Source of the DNA: DATKYV01 sp035528275 | GTDB lineage: Bacteria > Acidobacteriota > Terriglobia > UBA7540 | Direction of reading: 5' to 3' | Length of the DNA: 47,865 bases | NCBI GenBank assembly: GCA_035528275.1 | Contig: DATKYV010000340.1 | Coordinates: 1-47,865 of the forward strand | Shown here: in pieces, positions 33,544 to 42,453 of the stretch | Numbering within the stretch: position 1 is the first letter of the stretch | Layout of the letters: each line of letters opens with the position of its first letter | Program-made: the position numbers and the translations under genes | Notes under the pieces: model-generated | What the model saw: the letters and a program-made list of their open reading frames with translations, nothing else | Told to the model about the DNA's origin: nothing | Database searches by the model: none

Positions 33544-35967
33544 GTGACAGTGAGTATGGGAGTGCAATTCGCAGTGCGAAAGGGTCTCGCGCTGGGGGTC
33601 CTGGCGGGTCTGCTGGTGGCCGTCCCGATGTTCGCCGCCCAAGGGGACGCACCAACCGCTGACGACTTCTTCAAACAAGGAAACGAATTCTCCCGGTCGG
33701 GGAAGTGGAAGCAAGCGATCGAATCCTACCGGAAGGCGCTGGATCTTCGCCCCGCCTATCCCGAGGCGCATTACAATCTTGCCAATGCTTATTCTGCCTC
33801 GGAGAAGGTTGGTGAAGCCGTCCAGGAATACCGCGAGGTCCTGCGGCTGAGGCCGGACTTTCCGAGCGTTCACCTGAGCCTGGGCGCGCTGTTCGAATCG
33901 CAGGGTATGCTCCGGGAAGCGATTGAGGAGTATCGCGCCGAAATCAACTTGCATCCGGCGAATGCCGACGCTCACGCGGGGCTGGCCCGGGCGCTTACTT
34001 CGAACCGCCAGCACGAGGAAGCAGCAGAGTCGTTCCGCCGGGCGCTGGAACTCAACCCGCAGGACCCCGAAATCCACATCCAGGTGGCCGAGTCACTCCT
34101 GCAAGCCGGGAACGCGCCGGGAGCCGTCGAGCAGTATCGCCGCGCCTTGGCCCTCGCGCCCAACAACGCCGCAGCCCACGCCGGTCTGGGGAACGCGCTC
34201 ACCCAGACGGGTCAGGTGAGTGAAGGCGTTGAGGAGTTCCGTAAGGCGGTCCAATTGCAGCCTAACGATCCTGACCTGCACGTGAGCCTGGCCGGCGCGC
34301 TTCGCGCCACCCAGGATCTGATTCACTCGATTCAAGAATACCGCCAGGCCCTGCAACTCCGGCCCGAGAGGGTCGACTTTCGGTATGCGCTCGCTCTGGC
34401 GCTGCACCAGGCAGGAGACTACGGCGGGGCGATCGTCGAGCTGCGCCGCGTGGTTCGCCAGCAACCCAAGAATGCGGCGGCTCACGCGGAACTTGCCGCC
34501 GCCTATCTCTCTATCGGCAATCACCCCGCGGCAATCGCATCATACCGCGAAGCCTTGGGACTGCGACCGGACGATCCGGAGCTCCACGAGGGCCTGGGGC
34601 TGGTCCAAAGAAAGACCGGCGACCTGCTGGGAGCGCTCCCCGAACTTCAAAAGGCGACCCAGCTCGCCCCGGACAACGCCGACTACCACCACAACCTGGC
34701 CGAGGCGTATCAGGCGGCGGGCGATGTGGCAGGGCTCATCCAGGAGTATCGCGAGGAGGTCCGATTGCGGCCCGAGGATGCCGACTCGCACCTGCACCTG
34801 GCCAACGCCTACCAGGCGGGAGCGGATTTGGAAAAGGCCTTGGGAGAATTTCGCGTGGCGGTGGGGCTCAGGTCGCAAAGCCCGGACCTGCACTACCACT
34901 TGGCGATGGCCCTGAAGGCTAATCCGTCAACCGACGGACTCGCCGAAGCCGAGAGCGAATTGGAAAGGGCGGTCGAGTTGCGCCGCGACTATCCTCAGGC
35001 CCTGGCCGCCCTGGGTGACGTTCTCGCCGAGCAGAAGAATTACGCCCTCGCTGTTCCCAGTTATCGCGACGCGCTACGGCTGCGGCCGGATGACGCGGCG
35101 CTGCGACTGCGATTGGCGTCGGCGCTCCGCAAAGCCGGAGATTTTGACGGGGCGCTGGAGGAGATGCGCGAGGTCGTCCGGCAAGCGCCCGACAATCCCG
35201 ATTACTATCGCGAATTGGGGAACGCTCTTTTCAATCGCGAGGATTTTGCGGCCGCCGCGGAGACCTACCGCGCGGGCCTCGAGCGGCGACCCAACGATCT
35301 CCATACCCAAGCCAACTTGGGACTGGCTTCGATGCACACCGGCGACTTGCCGGGTGCCGCCGCGGCCTTTCGAGAAGCGCTCAAGGGGCGCCCTGAATGG
35401 CCGGAGGTGCTCGTCAACCTTGCCAACGTCCTCAATCGCTTGAACGATCCCGAAGGCGCTGCGGAAGCCGCCCAGTCGGCTTTGCGCCTTACCCCGAACA
35501 TGGCGGACGCGCACCTTCAACTCGGCACGGCGCGCCTCAGCCAGGGTCAGCAAGATGAAGCGGCGGAGCAGTTCCGCGAGGCTTTGCGCGCCAAGCCGGA
35601 ATTTGTCGAAGCGCGGCTCAGCCTGGCCAATGCGTTGCGCCAAGCGGGTTCGCTCGACGAGGCGATCGCCCAGTATCGAGAGTATCTGCGCTTGCGGCCG
35701 GGCGAGGCCGGGGTTCGCATGAGTCTCGCGAATGCACTGCAAGGTAAGGACCACTTTGCGGAAGCCGTCCGCGAGTATGAAGAGGTGATTCGATTGCGTC
35801 CGGAAATGGCGCACGCCCACTACAACCTGGCGGTTGCTTTGGAGCGTTTCGGGCAGACGGAGCGAGCGCGCGAGGAATACCAAGCTTACCTTCAGCTCTC
35901 GCCCGACGCTGCGGACGCGGCGGAGGTCCGCGCCCACATGAGGAAGCTCGGCTCCTCGACGCCGTGA
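33544..35967 (+). CDS. Large secreted tetratricopeptide-repeat protein
   Basis: 807 residues. Starts at GTG 33544 (ATG 33556 also possible). A signal peptide (about to residue 32, ending MFAAQG) is followed by roughly twenty or more tandem 34-residue TPR units from about 38 to 800, for example YPEAHYNLANAYSASEK and MAHAHYNLAVALERFGQ. Most carry the W/L-G-Y-A-F-A-P pattern of the family, with the recurring AIxxYRxALxLxPxxxx hinge. It likely forms a superhelical scaffold for protein partners in the periplasm or on the surface; no enzyme domain is present. Repeats are diverged from each other, so the array is old. It is a single gene. Confidence 0.85.
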   Translation: MTVSMGVQFAVRKGLALGVLAGLLVAVPMFAAQGDAPTADDFFKQGNEFSRSGKWKQAIESYRKALDLRPAYPEAHYNLANAYSASEKVGEAVQEYREVLRLRPDFPSVHLSLGALFESQGMLREAIEEYRAEINLHPANADAHAGLARALTSNRQHEEAAESFRRALELNPQDPEIHIQVAESLLQAGNAPGAVEQYRRALALAPNNAAAHAGLGNALTQTGQVSEGVEEFRKAVQLQPNDPDLHVSLAGALRATQDLIHSIQEYRQALQLRPERVDFRYALALALHQAGDYGGAIVELRRVVRQQPKNAAAHAELAAAYLSIGNHPAAIASYREALGLRPDDPELHEGLGLVQRKTGDLLGALPELQKATQLAPDNADYHHNLAEAYQAAGDVAGLIQEYREEVRLRPEDADSHLHLANAYQAGADLEKALGEFRVAVGLRSQSPDLHYHLAMALKANPSTDGLAEAESELERAVELRRDYPQALAALGDVLAEQKNYALAVPSYRDALRLRPDDAALRLRLASALRKAGDFDGALEEMREVVRQAPDNPDYYRELGNALFNREDFAAAAETYRAGLERRPNDLHTQANLGLASMHTGDLPGAAAAFREALKGRPEWPEVLVNLANVLNRLNDPEGAAEAAQSALRLTPNMADAHLQLGTARLSQGQQDEAAEQFREALRAKPEFVEARLSLANALRQAGSLDEAIAQYREYLRLRPGEAGVRMSLANALQGKDHFAEAVREYEEVIRLRPEMAHAHYNLAVALERFGQTERAREEYQAYLQLSPDAADAAEVRAHMRKLGSSTP

Positions 35968-36007
35968 ACGCGTCGAGATGGCGAGTGGCGCGCCAAACTT
36001 CAGATCG

Positions 36008-37507
36008 CTACCGCTTGCTGTCTTCCAACCTTCCGGCCGCCCATCGGATGGCGTTTCTCACCAACTTCTGATACGCCGGGTGCCGATGAGCAGCCTGATC
36101 GTGCCCGAGCTGAATGCACACAACACGCGACTTCTCGTAAGGACTCAGCCAGGCCACCGGGCCGTCGCTCGAGGGATGATCGGTCTTCAAAAGGACTTTC
36201 ACACTCGGGGAAATCCACATCCCCTTATAAGTTTCGTCCCGGAGATGCATGCGCCCAAGGCCCGCGAGAATGGGGTGCTTGGTTACCGGCTCGATGAACA
36301 ATTCCTGGTCGTGTGCATAAGTTGAGGCGGGATGTTCACCCTCCGCCGCTGTGAAGTACTTCGCGCCCGTCACTTCCCGCGACCACCAGTCCCAGGAGGG
36401 ATAATCGACCAGAGCGTGATGCAAGATCACCACGCCTTTGCCGCCTTCCAGAAAATCAACCAGGTTCTTGCGCTCCGCCTCAAGAATGGCCTGGGACATA
36501 TCGTAGAGGACCAGCACGTCATAGTTGCCGCGAATGTCCGACTTGAACGCCTCATGATTTGACGCGGCATGGTGCCATTCGAAGTCTTCGACGCCATCAA
36601 AGACCGTATAGAAGGACGTCGGATATTCGTGCCCGCCGGTCACCACCAAGAGCCGCAGAACTGATTCCTCCGGCTGATGAGGGGGGAACTCGGGCGGAAG
36701 GGTCACCCTTCCGGTCGCCGCCCATTCCGTGCCGCGCAGGACGCTCACCTTGTATCCTTCCTCGTCCATGGTCGCCAGATTGTGCCCGAGCGTGGTGTGG
36801 AAAACTCGACCGTTCCCGTAGGCAACGGTCCAGAGGATCGGTTCATCCTTTCCGGTTCCACCGTACTTGGGATCGTCGAAGGCCGTCGCCAGGACGTTTG
36901 CTTCCGGCTGCATTCGCATGCGGTGGTAGAGTTCATCCGTGGCCACGAAGCTTTCCTTCATGCCGCTCGTAATCGGATGGTCTTGATTGATGATCTTGAC
37001 CTGAAACGAATGCAGTTCCCCGTGGCCGGATTTCGGGGGTTCCACCGACCAGTACCCGCCAATCATCTTCAAGTATTCGACCCAGTCCGTATCTTTGTCC
37101 TTGTCCCCGACTTTCGGGCCGGAAAAAGAAGCGCTGGCCCAGTGGACGACCACCAGCCCTTTCCCGGAACGCACGAAATCCTCCACGGCCTTTTCAGTTA
37201 CCAAACCCCAGCGCGGGCCCTTGTAATTGAGCACCAGCACGTCATAGGGATCGAGCGTCGAAGCGCTCGTCCCGGTAGGCTCTTCGACGACCCGGACGTC
37301 GAATCGCCCACTTCCCAGGAAATGCTCTTTCAGGAATTGCGTGCTCGATCGCCAGTCATGACTGTCCTGACCGGTGAAGATCAGGACGCGGATCTTCTCC
37401 GGTTGCCCATTTGCGCCAGACGCTGTCGCCCCGGCGCAAGATACCATCAGGATGAAGAAAATCAGAACGACTGCGACCTTGCGCCCGCTCAGCAGAATGT
37501 CTCCCAT
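36008..37507 (-). CDS. Secreted protein with two ThuA-like domains
   Basis: 499 residues from the ATG at 37507, preceded by GGAGGAAA; a longer reading to 37597 lacks a site. A signal/lipid-anchor-like N-terminus (LIFFILMVSCAG; a lipobox LMVSC is possible) is followed by domain 1 (about 40-275: IRVLIFTGQDSHDW, VVVHWASASFSG, GRVFHTTLGHN). Domain 2 (about 295-490) has LRLLVVTGGHEYPTSFY, VILHHALVDYPSW and VVCIQLGHDQAAHRHPAY. ThuA-like domains are glutamine-amidotransferase-like folds found with sugar dehydrogenases. A tandem fusion is unusual. The substrate is unknown; carbohydrate metabolism is the usual context. Confidence 0.82.
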   Translation of the reverse strand: MGDILLSGRKVAVVLIFFILMVSCAGATASGANGQPEKIRVLIFTGQDSHDWRSSTQFLKEHFLGSGRFDVRVVEEPTGTSASTLDPYDVLVLNYKGPRWGLVTEKAVEDFVRSGKGLVVVHWASASFSGPKVGDKDKDTDWVEYLKMIGGYWSVEPPKSGHGELHSFQVKIINQDHPITSGMKESFVATDELYHRMRMQPEANVLATAFDDPKYGGTGKDEPILWTVAYGNGRVFHTTLGHNLATMDEEGYKVSVLRGTEWAATGRVTLPPEFPPHQPEESVLRLLVVTGGHEYPTSFYTVFDGVEDFEWHHAASNHEAFKSDIRGNYDVLVLYDMSQAILEAERKNLVDFLEGGKGVVILHHALVDYPSWDWWSREVTGAKYFTAAEGEHPASTYAHDQELFIEPVTKHPILAGLGRMHLRDETYKGMWISPSVKVLLKTDHPSSDGPVAWLSPYEKSRVVCIQLGHDQAAHRHPAYQKLVRNAIRWAAGRLEDSKR

Positions 37508-37641
37508 TGGCCGTTTCCTCCGTTTGTCACAGTTACGAATCAAGAAGACCGGCGCCCTTCCGCCGGATTCGGTTCCCCTTCGGCATGAGGAAATCATCTC
37601 GGGGAACGCTTTCGGCGGAGATGCGCGACGATGAAGCGCGG

Positions 37642-38823
37642 TTACTTCCCGAGAATACTCTTGGCGATCGTCTGGAGCTGCATGAAGGAGGTTCCTTCGT
37701 AAATCTTCCCGATCTTGGCGTCGCGGAGGTACTTTTCGACGGGATAATCTTTGGTGAACCCGTAGCCGCCGTAGATTTCAACTGCCTGCGAGGCCACCCG
37801 CTCGGCCACCTGCGAGCAGAAATATTTCGCCATGGCGGCTTCCTTGAGGCATGGCAGGCCGGCATCCTTCAGGCGCGCCGCGTTGTAGGTCATCAGGCGG
37901 GCAGCTTCGACGTCGGTGGCCAAATGCGCGAGCTGGAATTGGATCGCCTGAAACTCTGCGATGGGCCGGTCGAACTGGCGGCGCTCCTGTGCGTAGCGGA
38001 CGGCGTGGCCGAGAGCGCCGCGCGCCACGCCCACCATCTGCGCGGCGATGCCGATACGCCCTTCGTTCAACGTCTCGATCGCCACCTTATATCCTTTCCC
38101 CACCTCCCCCAGAACGTTGGCCTTGGGCACGCGGCAGTCTTCGAGGATCAACTCGCAGGTGGATGAGGCGCGGATGCCCAGCTTGTCTTCCTTCCTTCCC
38201 ACGCTGAAACCTGGCCGGTCGCGCTCGGTCAGAAACGCCGTGATGCCTTTGTAGCCGAGCTCGCGGTTGACGGTGGCGAAGACGATGAACAGTCCGGCCT
38301 CTTTGGCGTTGGTGATCCAGAGCTTGCGGCCATTGAGCACGTAGTCGTCGCCGTCCTCGGCCGCGCGCGTCTCCAGCGCGAAGGCGTCGCTGCCGGATTT
38401 TGCCTCGGAGAGCGCGTAAGCGCCCACCGTGTCAGCGGCAAGGCGCGGCAGAAACGTTTTCTTCTGCTGGTCCGTGCCCCAGCGCATCAGGGCGTTGTTG
38501 ACGAGCGTGTTCTGGACGTCAATCACCACCGCCGCCGAAGCATCGACGCTGGCGAATTCCTCGATGGCGAGGATCGACATGAAAAACGAGCCGCCGCTGC
38601 CCCCGTAAGCCTCGGGAACCTGGATGGCCATGAACCCTTGAGTGAAAAAGTTTTCGATAAGTTCGTGCTTGAAGACACCTTCACGGTCCATCTCCGCGAC
38701 GTGCGGGCCGATTTCCTTCTCGGCAAATTCCCGCGCCGCAGACTGGAACATGCGTTCTTCTTCGCTTAGCGCTGTCAGCGGGGGATTGAGTGCAAGCCGG
38801 CCCGCGACCGTTTCACCCATCAT
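37642..38823 (-). CDS. Acyl-CoA dehydrogenase
   Basis: 393 residues, the standard length for the soluble short/medium-chain family. FAD/substrate signatures: YALSEAKSGSDA (about 136-147), WITNAKEAGLF, and the C-terminal QAVEIYGGYGFTKDYPVEKYLRDAK. Catalytic base E376 in IYEGTS, the position used by short- and medium-chain enzymes. It makes the first oxidation in beta-oxidation or branched-chain amino-acid breakdown and passes electrons to ETF, hence to the ETF-QO encoded at 17140-18831. Chain preference cannot be told. It is 62 bp downstream of RNase HI and probably co-transcribed with it. Confidence 0.92.
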   Translation of the reverse strand: MMGETVAGRLALNPPLTALSEEERMFQSAAREFAEKEIGPHVAEMDREGVFKHELIENFFTQGFMAIQVPEAYGGSGGSFFMSILAIEEFASVDASAAVVIDVQNTLVNNALMRWGTDQQKKTFLPRLAADTVGAYALSEAKSGSDAFALETRAAEDGDDYVLNGRKLWITNAKEAGLFIVFATVNRELGYKGITAFLTERDRPGFSVGRKEDKLGIRASSTCELILEDCRVPKANVLGEVGKGYKVAIETLNEGRIGIAAQMVGVARGALGHAVRYAQERRQFDRPIAEFQAIQFQLAHLATDVEAARLMTYNAARLKDAGLPCLKEAAMAKYFCSQVAERVASQAVEIYGGYGFTKDYPVEKYLRDAKIGKIYEGTSFMQLQTIAKSILGK

Positions 38824-38885
38824 CAGCCTCCGTCAGTTTAGAGGGTTTCGATGTTCATATCTTACAGCGGCGGCAGAGCGTGCCG

Positions 38886-39452
38886 CTACTTCTTCCGGCG
38901 GATTTCAAGCTCGACTTCCTCACCCTCGGCGAGCGGCAGAAGATGAGGGAGATTGAGCGCTCCCTTTCGGTATGTCGCCGACGATTGGAGTACGGCGGCT
39001 GCGTTCGTGGGGGCGGGTCTGAGACCCGCCCCTGCATCGGCATCGTCAAGGGCCTGATTCACCAGCCGGTCGGCTTCGCGGTTTTGCTCGCGGCGCACGT
39101 GCTCGATCGAGAACGCTTCGAGGCGCGCGATCATTCCACGCGCCCGCTCATGAAGCGGCTTCAAGTCCGGACTCTTCACCTTGTACCTGCCCTGGATCTG
39201 GCGAACCAGCAGTTCGGAATCCGAGAAGACCTTTGCCTTTGTGTGGTGATGGCGCAGCGCGTAATCCAGACCGGCGAGCAATCCCTGGTATTCGGCCACG
39301 TTGTTGGTGGTGGGGCCCAGGAATTTGGAGAAGGCGGTCGAAGGATTCCCGGCGGCATCCTTCACGACCACGGCGTAAGCGGCCGGGCCAGGATTGCCGC
39401 GCGAGCCTCCGTCAATATAGAGGACGATTCCAGAGGGTTTGGTTGCAGGCAT
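38886..39452 (-). CDS. Ribonuclease HI-family protein
   Basis: 188 residues. All four catalytic acids of RNase HI are seen: D14 (YIDGGSRGNPGPA), E54 (NNVAEYQG), D78 (FSDSELL) and D128 (NREADRL). It cleaves RNA in RNA-DNA hybrids. It is of the short bacterial and archaeal type without the basic protrusion of E. coli RnhA. The C-terminal ~50 residues after the core begin with a stretch encoded by a palindrome (39011-39031, GAGLRPAP) and appear to be an extra tail. A second REP-like element abuts the stop codon. It lies 53 bp after the zinc-ribbon gene. Confidence 0.88.
   Translation of the reverse strand: MPATKPSGIVLYIDGGSRGNPGPAAYAVVVKDAAGNPSTAFSKFLGPTTNNVAEYQGLLAGLDYALRHHHTKAKVFSDSELLVRQIQGRYKVKSPDLKPLHERARGMIARLEAFSIEHVRREQNREADRLVNQALDDADAGAGLRPAPTNAAAVLQSSATYRKGALNLPHLLPLAEGEEVELEIRRKK
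39011..39031. repeat. Palindrome inside RNase HI coding sequence
   Basis: GGGCGGGTC-TGA-GACCCGCCC, a perfect 9 bp stem with a 3-nt loop, in frame at codons ~141-147. A further TGTAGCGGC-type repeat (38862-38888) reaches into the gene's stop codon. Confidence 0.7.
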
Positions 39453-39505
39453 GATGGGTAAGCCTCGTGAGGGAGGAGCGTCAGGGAATCAACTTGTGCC
39501 GGCCA

Positions 39506-40330
39506 TCACTCCGGGCCGAGCTCGCGGCCGGCGGGTTTTGAGACGGTTTCGGAGTTCACTTCCGCTGCTGGGGGCGGCTCGATGTAATAGAGGATCCGGC
39601 TGCACGTTTCGCAGGTCAGCAGGGACTCGTTAGCCCGCACTTCATTATAGACCTGGGGGCGCAGCAGGACGTTGCATCCTGTGCAGGAGCCGTCACGCAC
39701 CTCGGCCAGCGCCACACCGCGGCGCATCTTGCGCACGCGTTCGTAGATGTCCCTGACTGACTTGCTCACCGCCGCCTCGAGTTCCTGGCGCCGGGCCAGA
39801 AGACGGTCGCGCTCGTCCACGTCCGTTTGGCACAGGGCGCGGAGATCGGCGATTTCCTTGGCTACGCGCACCTTCTCACTTTCCAGGCGCGACGCAGCCT
39901 CATGGATATTTTTCTCGAGCTGCTCCGCCTCCAGCATCTCTTCCAGCAACCGGTCCTCGATCTTGCGGATGTTCGCTTCCTCGCCCTCGATCTCCTTGAG
40001 CATGGCGCGGTACTGCTCGTTGGTCTTCACCTGATAGAGCTGATCCCTGTGCTTGGCGATGCGCGCCTGGACGATTTGAATCTCGCCCTCGAGGTCGCGC
40101 CGCTCCTTCTGATTCTGGCTGAGCCGCTGCTTTCGTTCTTCGTGAGCGTGGATGAATTCGTTGAGCTGGGATTCGAGGGTCTGGGCCTGAACCGGCAGGT
40201 CGTCAATCTGAGCGCTGAGCTCCGCGATCTTCAGGTCAACCTGCTGAAGCTCGATCACGGCCTTGAGATCGGGATGCAATGCCTCTCCCGCGGTGCGGTC
40301 GGTTTCGATTGGACAGCTTTGACCCTGCAA
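39506..40330 (-). CDS. CT398-like coiled-coil C4 zinc-ribbon protein
   Basis: 274 residues. A long antiparallel coiled coil (about 25-205, heptad-rich with charged residues, LKAVIELQQVDLKIAELSAQ through LEAAVSKSVRDIY) is followed by a zinc ribbon with C216, C219, C240 and C243 (SCTGCNVLLRP, CETCSRILYY). This is the CT398/YacP-neighbour type found beside RNase HI genes in several phyla. Proposed roles involve nucleic-acid handling; function is not established. It is 53 bp upstream of RNase HI on the same strand. ATG at 40330 is used, with a plain upstream region. Confidence 0.85.
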   Translation of the reverse strand: MQGQSCPIETDRTAGEALHPDLKAVIELQQVDLKIAELSAQIDDLPVQAQTLESQLNEFIHAHEERKQRLSQNQKERRDLEGEIQIVQARIAKHRDQLYQVKTNEQYRAMLKEIEGEEANIRKIEDRLLEEMLEAEQLEKNIHEAASRLESEKVRVAKEIADLRALCQTDVDERDRLLARRQELEAAVSKSVRDIYERVRKMRRGVALAEVRDGSCTGCNVLLRPQVYNEVRANESLLTCETCSRILYYIEPPPAAEVNSETVSKPAGRELGPE

Positions 40331-40618
40331 GAGTGCTCACGACCGGACGCCGCCCGATCTTCATTCTTGCACAAACGCCCCAGAGCGGCAAGGAGGCGCT
40401 CTGAAGATGAACCACTAATCCGTCAGGTGACGGACAAGGCACAAAGGAGAGAAGGGCCGGGGAAAATCATAGCTTCTCTTGGTGTCTTAGTGCCTTGGTG
40501 GTCAAGAAAGGGAAGGCTACTCGAAGGCGGCCGCTGCTCGCCGGTAGGCCGCGCGGAGAGAAGATTTGAATGTCACCACCATCGCGGCAGCATGAATATC
40601 TTCCAGCGCCCCCCTGGC
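40331..40618. other. Intergenic region with palindromes
   Basis: No gene. Two palindromes: CAGAGCG/CGCTCTG at 40381-40403 and CCGTCAGGTGACGG at 40420-40433, the latter sharing its core with 744-757 and 33358-33373. It separates ilvD (ending 40619) and the zinc-ribbon gene. Confidence 0.5.
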
Positions 40619-42301
40619 CTATCGATTCGCCCGCGTCACCGCGCCTTCGGAAGCCGAAGAAACCAGCGCCGCGTACTTGGCGAAGACGCCGGTCTTGTAG
40701 CGCGGCTCGGGTTCGCGCCAATTGGCAAGCCGCTTCTTGATTTCCGCGTCGGAGAGCTCGACATCCAGCCGGCGCTTCTCCACATCGAAGACGATGGTAT
40801 CGCCGTCGGCAAGCGCCGCGATGGGCCCGCCGCGAGCGGCTTCGGGCGCCACGTGCCCCACCATCAAGCCCCGTGTCCCGCCGCTGAAGCGCCCGTCAGT
40901 GAGCAGGGCCACCGATTCGCCCAGTCCTTGCCCCACCAGGGCGCCCGTGACGCCGAGCATTTCGCGCATCCCAGGGCCGCCGCGCGGGCCTTCATAGCGA
41001 ATCACGACTACATCTCCCGCCTTGATGCTTCGATTGGTCACGGCCTGCATGGCGTCTTCCTCGCAATTGAAGACCCGCGCCGGGCCGCGATGGTCCAAGC
41101 GCTCATGCGCAGTGATCTTGGCCACGCAACCTTCGGGAGCGATGTTGCCTTTCAGGATGACCAACCCTCCGGTCTTCTTGAGAGGATCCGACACGGGCAT
41201 TACGACGTCCTGCCCCGGCGTCTCGACCGCCTTGCGTGCTTCCTCACCGATCGTCCTGCCACTCGGAGTCATCTGGTCTTCGTGGAGGAGCTTTCCTTCG
41301 ATGAGCTTCTTGGCAATCAGCTGAATCCCACCCGCGCGATGCACGTCCGTGGCCACGTAGCGGCCGGCGGGTTTCAAGTCAGCGATAAGCGGCGTCCTCG
41401 AGCTAATGGCGTCGAAGTCGTCGATGGTGAGCGGAACCTCGGCTTCCCTCGCCATGGCCAGCAGGTGCAGGACGGAATTGGTTGAGCCGCCGGTCGCCGC
41501 GACGCTGGCAATGGCATTTTCAAAAGCCTGGCGTGTGAGAATGTCTTTCGGTCGAACGCCGCGGTTCAAAACATCCATCACCAACAGGCCCGTTTGATAA
41601 GCGACTTCTTCTTTTTTCGGGTCGGTTGCCGGAACCCCATTGAATCCCATGGGCGAGAGCCCGATAAACTCCATCACCGTGGACATAGTGTTAGCGGTGA
41701 ACTGTCCGCCGCAAGCGCCGGCTCCTGGACAAGCCACGTCTTCAAGCCTCTTGAAGTCCGCATCCGAAATCATGCCGGCGGCCTTCGCCCCGATGGCCTC
41801 GTAAACGTCCACGATGGTCACATCCCTGCCATCGAATTTGCCGGGGGCAATCGAGCCGCCATAGAGCAGGATGCTCGGTGCGTTGAGGCGGATGAGCGCC
41901 ATGGCGCCGCCAGGGACGGTCTTGTCGCAGGCGACCAGCGCCACCATGGCGTCAAACATGTGGCCGCGGCCAACCAGTTCGATGGAATCCGCTATCACCT
42001 CGCGGCTGACGAGCGAGGCCTTCATGCCCTCGGTGCCCATGGTCACGCCGTCAGAGATGGCGATGGTGTTGAACTCCATGGGTGTGCCGCCGGCGGCGCG
42101 AACCCCTTCTTTCACCTTCTCGGCGAGCCGGCGCAGGTGGAAGTTGCAGGGCATGGTCTCGATCCAGGTATTGGCGATGCCTACGATGGGCCGCGCCAAA
42201 TCCTGGTCGGTGAATCCGATGGCCTTGAGCATGGAGCGCGCCCCGGCGCGGTCCCGGCCGTCGGTGATGGTGCGACTGCGATGTTTAGGGTCGAGCGGCA
42301 T
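40619..42301 (-). CDS. ilvD: Dihydroxy-acid dehydratase
   Basis: 560 residues, the typical length. Iron-sulfur cysteines fall in ETMPCNFHLR, VACDKTVPG and CPGAGACGGQFTANTM. The remaining signatures include ATGGSTNSVLHLLA and the C-terminal DGRFSGGTRGLMVGHVAPEAA. It dehydrates dihydroxy-isovalerate and dihydroxy-methylvalerate to the 2-oxo acids of valine and isoleucine synthesis. GGAGGACTT stands just before the ATG. No ilvB, ilvC or leu genes are adjacent, so the pathway is scattered. A GCAAAT/ATTTGC hairpin lies ~50 bp upstream of the start, but no leader peptide was seen. Confidence 0.95.
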   Translation of the reverse strand: MPLDPKHRSRTITDGRDRAGARSMLKAIGFTDQDLARPIVGIANTWIETMPCNFHLRRLAEKVKEGVRAAGGTPMEFNTIAISDGVTMGTEGMKASLVSREVIADSIELVGRGHMFDAMVALVACDKTVPGGAMALIRLNAPSILLYGGSIAPGKFDGRDVTIVDVYEAIGAKAAGMISDADFKRLEDVACPGAGACGGQFTANTMSTVMEFIGLSPMGFNGVPATDPKKEEVAYQTGLLVMDVLNRGVRPKDILTRQAFENAIASVAATGGSTNSVLHLLAMAREAEVPLTIDDFDAISSRTPLIADLKPAGRYVATDVHRAGGIQLIAKKLIEGKLLHEDQMTPSGRTIGEEARKAVETPGQDVVMPVSDPLKKTGGLVILKGNIAPEGCVAKITAHERLDHRGPARVFNCEEDAMQAVTNRSIKAGDVVVIRYEGPRGGPGMREMLGVTGALVGQGLGESVALLTDGRFSGGTRGLMVGHVAPEAARGGPIAALADGDTIVFDVEKRRLDVELSDAEIKKRLANWREPEPRYKTGVFAKYAALVSSASEGAVTRANR

Positions 42302-42453
42302 AAGTCCTCCAAAGAACTGTGGCTCAGATGAACTGCCTGGCTGAAGCTGAACCGCAAATATTCGCAGATTTGCGCGACAGGAGCAAGCGGTGCTTTCAGT
42401 GACGCTCGTTCTCTCTGCAGGACTTGGGAATGGATGAGCGGCGGGAGGCGGGC

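Noticed and set aside
33362..33655. Minus-strand frame crossing the right inverted-repeat arm
   Set aside because: It overlaps the start of the TPR gene; its resemblance to the left-arm frame is explained by the DNA repeat itself.
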